Program-made: the position numbers and the translations under genes
Assembly (NCBI GenBank): GCA_038521825.1
Contig: JBCBKL010000003.1
Coordinates: 1-64,000 of the forward strand
Origin: JBCBKL01 sp038521825
Lineage (GTDB): Bacteria > Pseudomonadota > Alphaproteobacteria > Rhodobacterales > Rhodobacteraceae
Direction of reading: 5' to 3'
DNA: 64,000 nucleotides
Shown: positions 60,621 through 64,000 of the stretch, piece after piece
Layout: the number at the start of each line of letters is the position of its first letter
How positions within the stretch are numbered: position 1 is the stretch's first letter
Notes under the pieces: model-generated
Told to the model about the DNA's origin: nothing
The model's input: the letters and a program-made list of their open reading frames with translations, nothing else
The model's database searches: none

Positions 60621-62704
60621 GCCGGCCCGAGATCCTGTTTCCGCTTTTCGCCGGTCTCGAAACCCTCGAAGGGGTCGGGCCCAAAACCGCACAGCATCTG
60701 GCCCATCTGGATATCGAGCATCCGCGCGATCTGCTCTATACGCTGCCCTATGCCGGGGTGGACCGGCGGCTGCGGGATACGATCCGCGATGTGCCACTGC
60801 CGGAAACGCTGACGGTGGCGGTGTCGGTGGGCCAGCATCGCCCGCCGCGCACCAAGGGCGGGGCATATCGCGTGCATGTCGAGGATAATGAGACAAGCTT
60901 TCAGATCGTGTTTTTCCACGCGCGCGCCGATTATCTCAAACGGGTGCTGCCCGTTGGCAGCCGCCGGGTGGTTTCCGGCAAGGTCGAGTTGTTCGATGGT
61001 ATCGCGCAAATGGTTCATCCGGAGCATATAGTGGCGGAGGCCGAGGCAAGTGACATTCCGGACTACGAACCCGTTTATCACCTGACCGCCGGGGTCAGTC
61101 AGAAAACGATGTTCAAGGCGACCCGTTCGGTGCTGCAACGCACGCCTGATCTGACCGAATGGATCGATCCAGCGCTGAAAGAGCGTGAGGGCTGGCCATC
61201 ATTTTCCGGTGCTGCCCATGCCGCGCACGGCCCCAAAAAACAGGCTGACCTTGCGGTTGAGGCCCCGGCCCGAAAACGGTTGGCTTACGATGAGCTCTTG
61301 GCCCACCAACTCACGCTCGCGCTGGCGCGTATGCGGGAACGAAAGGCGCCGGGTCGCGAAACCCGGGGCACAGGTGACCTGCAGAACAGAGTGCTGGATC
61401 AGTTGCCCTATCGCCCGACCGGTGCGCAGATGCGGGCCATATCGGATATCGCCGACGACATGGCGGTACCAATCCGCATGAACCGGCTGCTGCAGGGAGA
61501 TGTCGGTTCAGGCAAGACCCTGGTTGCGTTCATGGCACTGCTGATCGCGGTCGAGGCGGGCGGGCAGGGCGTGATGATGGCCCCGACCGAGATCCTGGCC
61601 CGCCAGCATCTGGACGGGCTGAAACCCCTGGCTGAAAGCGCAGGCGTCGTGCTGGAGATCCTGACCGGCCGCGATAAGGGGGCGGAGCGGGCCCGCAAGC
61701 TCGAAGCCCTGGCACGGGGCGACATACAGATCCTCGTTGGGACCCATGCCGTGTTTCAGGCCGATGTCGTCTTTGCCGATCTGCGGCTGGCCATCGTAGA
61801 CGAGCAGCACCGCTTTGGCGTGCGGCAGCGGCTGCTCCTCGGCGAAAAGGGCGAACGGGCCGATGTGCTGGTGATGACGGCGACGCCAATTCCACGGTCG
61901 CTGGCGCTTGCTCAATACGGTGATATGGACGTGTCCGTTCTCGATGAAAAGCCGCCCGGGCGAAAACCCATCCAGTCCGCGATGGTCAGCACGGGACGGA
62001 TGGACGAGGTGATTGAGCGGCTGCGCGCGGCCATTGCCGAGGGGCGGCAATGTTACTGGGTTTGTCCGCTGGTGGATGAAAGCGAAACGCTGGATCTGAC
62101 TGCGGCGGAGGAGCGGTTCAAACGCCTGCGTGCGGTGCTGGGGGAGGGCGTCGTGGGTCTCGTACACGGGCAAATGCCCGTGGCCGAAAAAGACACCGCA
62201 ATGCTCCGCTTCCAGCGGGGCGACATACAGGTTCTCGTGGCGACAACGGTGATCGAGGTGGGCGTTAACGTCCCGAATGCGACGATCATGGTAATTGAGC
62301 AGGCCGAGACATTCGGCCTCGCCCAGCTTCATCAGTTGCGCGGGCGCGTGGGGCGGGGCGATGCGGCTTCGACCTGTCTGCTGCTCTATCAGCCGCCTTT
62401 GTCGGAAACCGGCAAGCGTCGCCTCGAAGTTCTGCGCGAGACCGAGGATGGTTTTCGCATCGCAGAGACGGACCTGCAAATGCGCGGCTTTGGCGATCTG
62501 ATCGGCACGGCCCAGTCCGGCGTGCCGCGCTTTCGTGTCGCGGATCTGGATCGGCAGGCGGGGTTGATGGCCACCGCCCAAAGCGATGCCCGGCGGCTGC
62601 TGGCGGATGATCCCGATCTGACAGGCGAACGGGGGAAGGCGGCGCGGGTACTGTTATGGCTGATGCGGCAGGATGAAGCGATCAGGCTCATTTCCGTAGG
62701 ATAG
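60617..62704 (+). CDS. recG: ATP-dependent DNA helicase RecG
   Basis: RecG reverses stalled forks and processes recombination intermediates. The 695-residue protein has the N-terminal wedge (LETLEGVGPKTAQHLAHLDI, then the OB-type RVHVEDNETSFQIVFFHARADYL). The superfamily 2 helicase core has Walker A in LLQGDVGSGKTLVAFMALL, MAPTEILARQH and the DEQH box in AIVDEQHRFGVRQR. VTATPIPRSLALAQYGDMD-like and HQLRGRVGRG segments follow. It is coupled to ligA (ATGA). An SOS-controlled small gene follows. Confidence 0.96.
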   Translation: MSRPEILFPLFAGLETLEGVGPKTAQHLAHLDIEHPRDLLYTLPYAGVDRRLRDTIRDVPLPETLTVAVSVGQHRPPRTKGGAYRVHVEDNETSFQIVFFHARADYLKRVLPVGSRRVVSGKVELFDGIAQMVHPEHIVAEAEASDIPDYEPVYHLTAGVSQKTMFKATRSVLQRTPDLTEWIDPALKEREGWPSFSGAAHAAHGPKKQADLAVEAPARKRLAYDELLAHQLTLALARMRERKAPGRETRGTGDLQNRVLDQLPYRPTGAQMRAISDIADDMAVPIRMNRLLQGDVGSGKTLVAFMALLIAVEAGGQGVMMAPTEILARQHLDGLKPLAESAGVVLEILTGRDKGAERARKLEALARGDIQILVGTHAVFQADVVFADLRLAIVDEQHRFGVRQRLLLGEKGERADVLVMTATPIPRSLALAQYGDMDVSVLDEKPPGRKPIQSAMVSTGRMDEVIERLRAAIAEGRQCYWVCPLVDESETLDLTAAEERFKRLRAVLGEGVVGLVHGQMPVAEKDTAMLRFQRGDIQVLVATTVIEVGVNVPNATIMVIEQAETFGLAQLHQLRGRVGRGDAASTCLLLYQPPLSETGKRRLEVLRETEDGFRIAETDLQMRGFGDLIGTAQSGVPRFRVADLDRQAGLMATAQSDARRLLADDPDLTGERGKAARVLLWLMRQDEAIRLISVG

Positions 62705-62731
62705 GAACAAAAACCTCAAAAGTTCACTTTT

Positions 62732-62746
62732 GTTCTCAAAAAGTTC
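62732..62746. promoter_or_regulatory. LexA (SOS) box, alphaproteobacterial type
   Basis: GTTC-TCAAAAA-GTTC matches exactly the alphaproteobacterial LexA recognition sequence GTTC-N7-GTTC. A further GTTC lies 6 nt upstream (62722-62725). It is located 61 bp before the start codon of a 42-residue membrane protein and 27 bp after the recG stop, so it can control only the small gene. Confidence 0.8.
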
Positions 62747-62807
62747 TTTACACATGGTTAATGATGTGAGAACAAAAGGGCAACTTAGAACGAAGAGGCA
62801 CCCACCG

Positions 62808-62936
62808 ATGACGACGCTCCGCCAGATCCGATCCATTGCCAATCGCGCCGAGGCTACCCTTGTTCAGGATGCGATTGGGGCGGCCGCATTGATGGTTATT
62901 TTTGTCGTCGGTCTGCATCTTCCTGTTCTGATCTGA
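62808..62936 (+). CDS. Small single-pass membrane protein behind an SOS box
   Basis: This 42-residue protein has a basic, amphipathic N-terminal half (MTTLRQIRSIANRAEATLVQ) and a C-terminal hydrophobic helix (AIGAAALMVIFVVGLHLPVLI). GAGG lies 9 nt before ATG 62808, and a LexA box lies just upstream. A strong terminator follows at 63076-63110, so the unit is a complete monocistronic gene. SOS-induced small membrane proteins (SidA in Caulobacter, for example) block cell division, and this could be a functional analogue; that is inference. The ~140 bp between its stop and the terminator show nothing else. Confidence 0.7.
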   Translation: MTTLRQIRSIANRAEATLVQDAIGAAALMVIFVVGLHLPVLI

Positions 62937-63075
62937 GTTCTGCCTGCGATCCTCGTGCCGGTTCTTGCCGCGCTGACCTGCTTACCTTCGCGCGATCAGG
63001 TACTGCCTGTCCCACCTGAGGCCAGACCGCTCTGGCTATGCAAGCACCGGGTCCCGCACGAGTGACGCTTTCCTG

Positions 63076-63110
63076 CGCCGCCATCCCCTAGGATGCGCGG
63101 CGTTTTTTTT
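63076..63110 (+). terminator. Rho-independent terminator after the SOS small gene
   Basis: A long GC-rich hairpin (CGCCGCCATCC 63076-63086 pairing with GGATGCGCGGCG 63091-63102, one bulge, loop CCTA) is followed by eight T at 63103-63110. Confidence 0.85.
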
Positions 63111-63130
63111 CGCGGTTTCTCGGGGGCGTA

Positions 63131-63583
63131 TCAGGCGCAGTCTGATTGCATCGCCTGCTGCATCGCCTCTGCCGTGGCTTCGATGCTCAGCAGGATCGAA
63201 GCGTGCCGATTGCGGTAGTCGCGCGCGGGTTCCAGCACTTGGAACCCATCGAAAGGGGCAGAGGGAACGGGGCCGTCTTCTTTCAGCATGGCCGTCAGCG
63301 CATCGCGCGCCGCCTCGATCTCTGGCAGGGTACGCCCAACCACAGCACCCCCGGTCACAGCCGCAGCGGCCTGCCCGAGCGCGCAGGCTTTGACGTCCTG
63401 CCCAAAATCTACGATCCGCCCGTCTTCAACCTTGAGATCGACAGTTACCGTTGATCCGCACAAGGGCGAGCGGCGCTTGACCGTCGCATCCGGCGCGTTG
63501 AGCCGCCCGTTATGCGGAATGTCCGAAGCCAGCGCGAGAATCCGCGACGAATAAAGCTTGATCAGATCGGTGTCGGACGCCAT
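63131..63583 (-). CDS. NifU/IscU-like iron-sulfur scaffold protein
   Basis: This 150-residue protein resembles the NifU_N/IscU fold: DLIKLYSSRILALASDIPHNGRL at the start, then RRSPLCGSTVTVDLKVEDGRIVDFGQDVKACALGQAAAAVTGGAVVGR. Two of the three scaffold cysteines are clear (LCGS and KACALGQ); a third cysteine is only the penultimate residue (SDCA). This variant is widespread beside hisI in alphaproteobacteria. It may bind or deliver iron-sulfur clusters; activity as a true scaffold is uncertain. ATG 63583 follows AAGGAAA. Confidence 0.85.
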   Translation of the reverse strand: MASDTDLIKLYSSRILALASDIPHNGRLNAPDATVKRRSPLCGSTVTVDLKVEDGRIVDFGQDVKACALGQAAAAVTGGAVVGRTLPEIEAARDALTAMLKEDGPVPSAPFDGFQVLEPARDYRNRHASILLSIEATAEAMQQAMQSDCA

Positions 63584-63664
63584 GCCGGTTTCCTTTCCTT
63601 GCCGGACCCTACATAAGGCACTCTGCCCGGTATGCAAAAGATCCTGTCTGCAAAAGGTTGGCCC

Positions 63665-64000
63665 ATGACATTCGATCCCGCCACGCTTGTCTATAACGAC
63701 CAAGGTTTGATCCCGGCCGTCGCGCAGGAGGCCGAGACGGGTGAGGTGCTTATGATGGCCTGGATGAATGCCGAGGCTGTGGCGCAAACGCTGCGGACGG
63801 GCCGGGTTACCTATTGGAGCCGGTCGCGTCAGGCCTTCTGGGTCAAGGGCGAAACCAGCGGGCATGTGCAGGAGCTTGTCGAGTTGCGGGTTGATTGCGA
63901 TCAGGATTGTCTGCTGGTCCTCGTTCGCCAGACCGGTCCTGCCTGTCACACCGGTCGCCGCACCTGCTTTTACACCGCTGTTCGCGAAGGCGAAGCGGTC
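63665..64000 (+). CDS. hisI: Phosphoribosyl-AMP cyclohydrolase, cut by the window edge
   Basis: This enzyme opens the purine ring of phosphoribosyl-AMP in histidine biosynthesis. The first 112 residues are present and the frame runs open to the right edge. Features are LIPAVAQEAETGEVLMMAWMNAEAVAQTL, VTYWSRSRQAFWVKGETSGHVQ and the metal-binding block ELRVDCDQDCLLVLVRQTGPACHTGRRTCFY with the zinc cysteines. AAAGG lies 7 nt before ATG 63665; an in-frame ATG at 63632 is a less likely start. It is divergent from the NifU-like gene. Confidence 0.95.
   Translation, partial: MTFDPATLVYNDQGLIPAVAQEAETGEVLMMAWMNAEAVAQTLRTGRVTYWSRSRQAFWVKGETSGHVQELVELRVDCDQDCLLVLVRQTGPACHTGRRTCFYTAVREGEAV

Noticed and set aside
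1..64000. CRISPR arrays, prophage or integrative-element modules
   Set aside because: I saw no regularly spaced repeats, no integrase, no phage structural genes and no direct repeat of the tRNA-Leu 3' end.

Overview
The window is GC-rich, gene-dense DNA from an alphaproteobacterium, most likely a member of the Rhodobacteraceae (Roseobacter group). Support comes from: a 407-residue C4-pathway 5-aminolevulinate synthase (hemA) behind a perfect FNR box; an adjacent pair for the cell-cycle regulators SciP and CtrA; a VPLPA-CTERM protein; a DctB/DctD-controlled TRAP dicarboxylate transporter; an alphaproteobacterial LexA box (GTTC-N7-GTTC); and a single-subunit sulfite reductase cluster with DUF2849 and DUF934 partners. 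It reads as ordinary chromosome with one partial insertion sequence at the left edge.

Layout. 1-3.5 kb: IS3-type transposase tail, then the Grx4/BolA iron-sulfur pair (minus) and an XdhC/molybdopterin-binding pair (plus). 3.5-9.7 kb (minus): infC with an apparent ATC start, ferredoxin-NADP reductase, and the sulfate assimilation operon cysG-DUF2849-cysI-cysH-DUF934, with an Lrp-type regulator divergent from it. 10.4-18.1 kb: a cytochrome P450 (minus), then dctB-dctD-dctP-dctQ-dctM, with two palindromic operators before dctP and a terminator-like attenuator between dctP and dctQ. 18.3-27.2 kb (mostly minus): a jacalin-like/aerolysin-like protein, tpiA, a lytic transglycosylase, two unknown proteins, glnA and glnB; then nnr (plus) and a Hint-like protein. 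27.3 kb: tRNA-Leu(UAG).

27.7-40.5 kb is a catabolic region. A LacI regulator with a perfect 16-bp palindromic operator faces the four-gene tetronate pathway ltnD-otnK-otnC-otnI. Opposite lies a peptide-type ABC transporter operon ending in a conserved unknown gene, with an RpiR regulator and a DUF1028 gene beside it. 40.9-64 kb holds mostly housekeeping genes: tig, a VPLPA-CTERM protein, hemA, a RodZ-like protein, ispG, a DsbA-like thiol oxidoreductase, an M48 protease, an aminotransferase, an amidase, PBP1A, prfB, mnmA, sciP, ctrA, ligA, recG, a 42-residue membrane protein behind an SOS box, a NifU-like protein and the start of hisI.

The strongest candidates for undescribed biology are the lectin plus putative pore-former at 18308-19222 and the SOS-box-linked small membrane protein at 62732-62936, which recalls SOS-induced division inhibitors of other alphaproteobacteria. 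Also notable are the non-canonical infC start, a DctD-like regulator that has lost its Walker A lysine and GAFTGA loop, and the ABC/DUF1028 cluster. All family assignments come from reading motifs; no database search was run.
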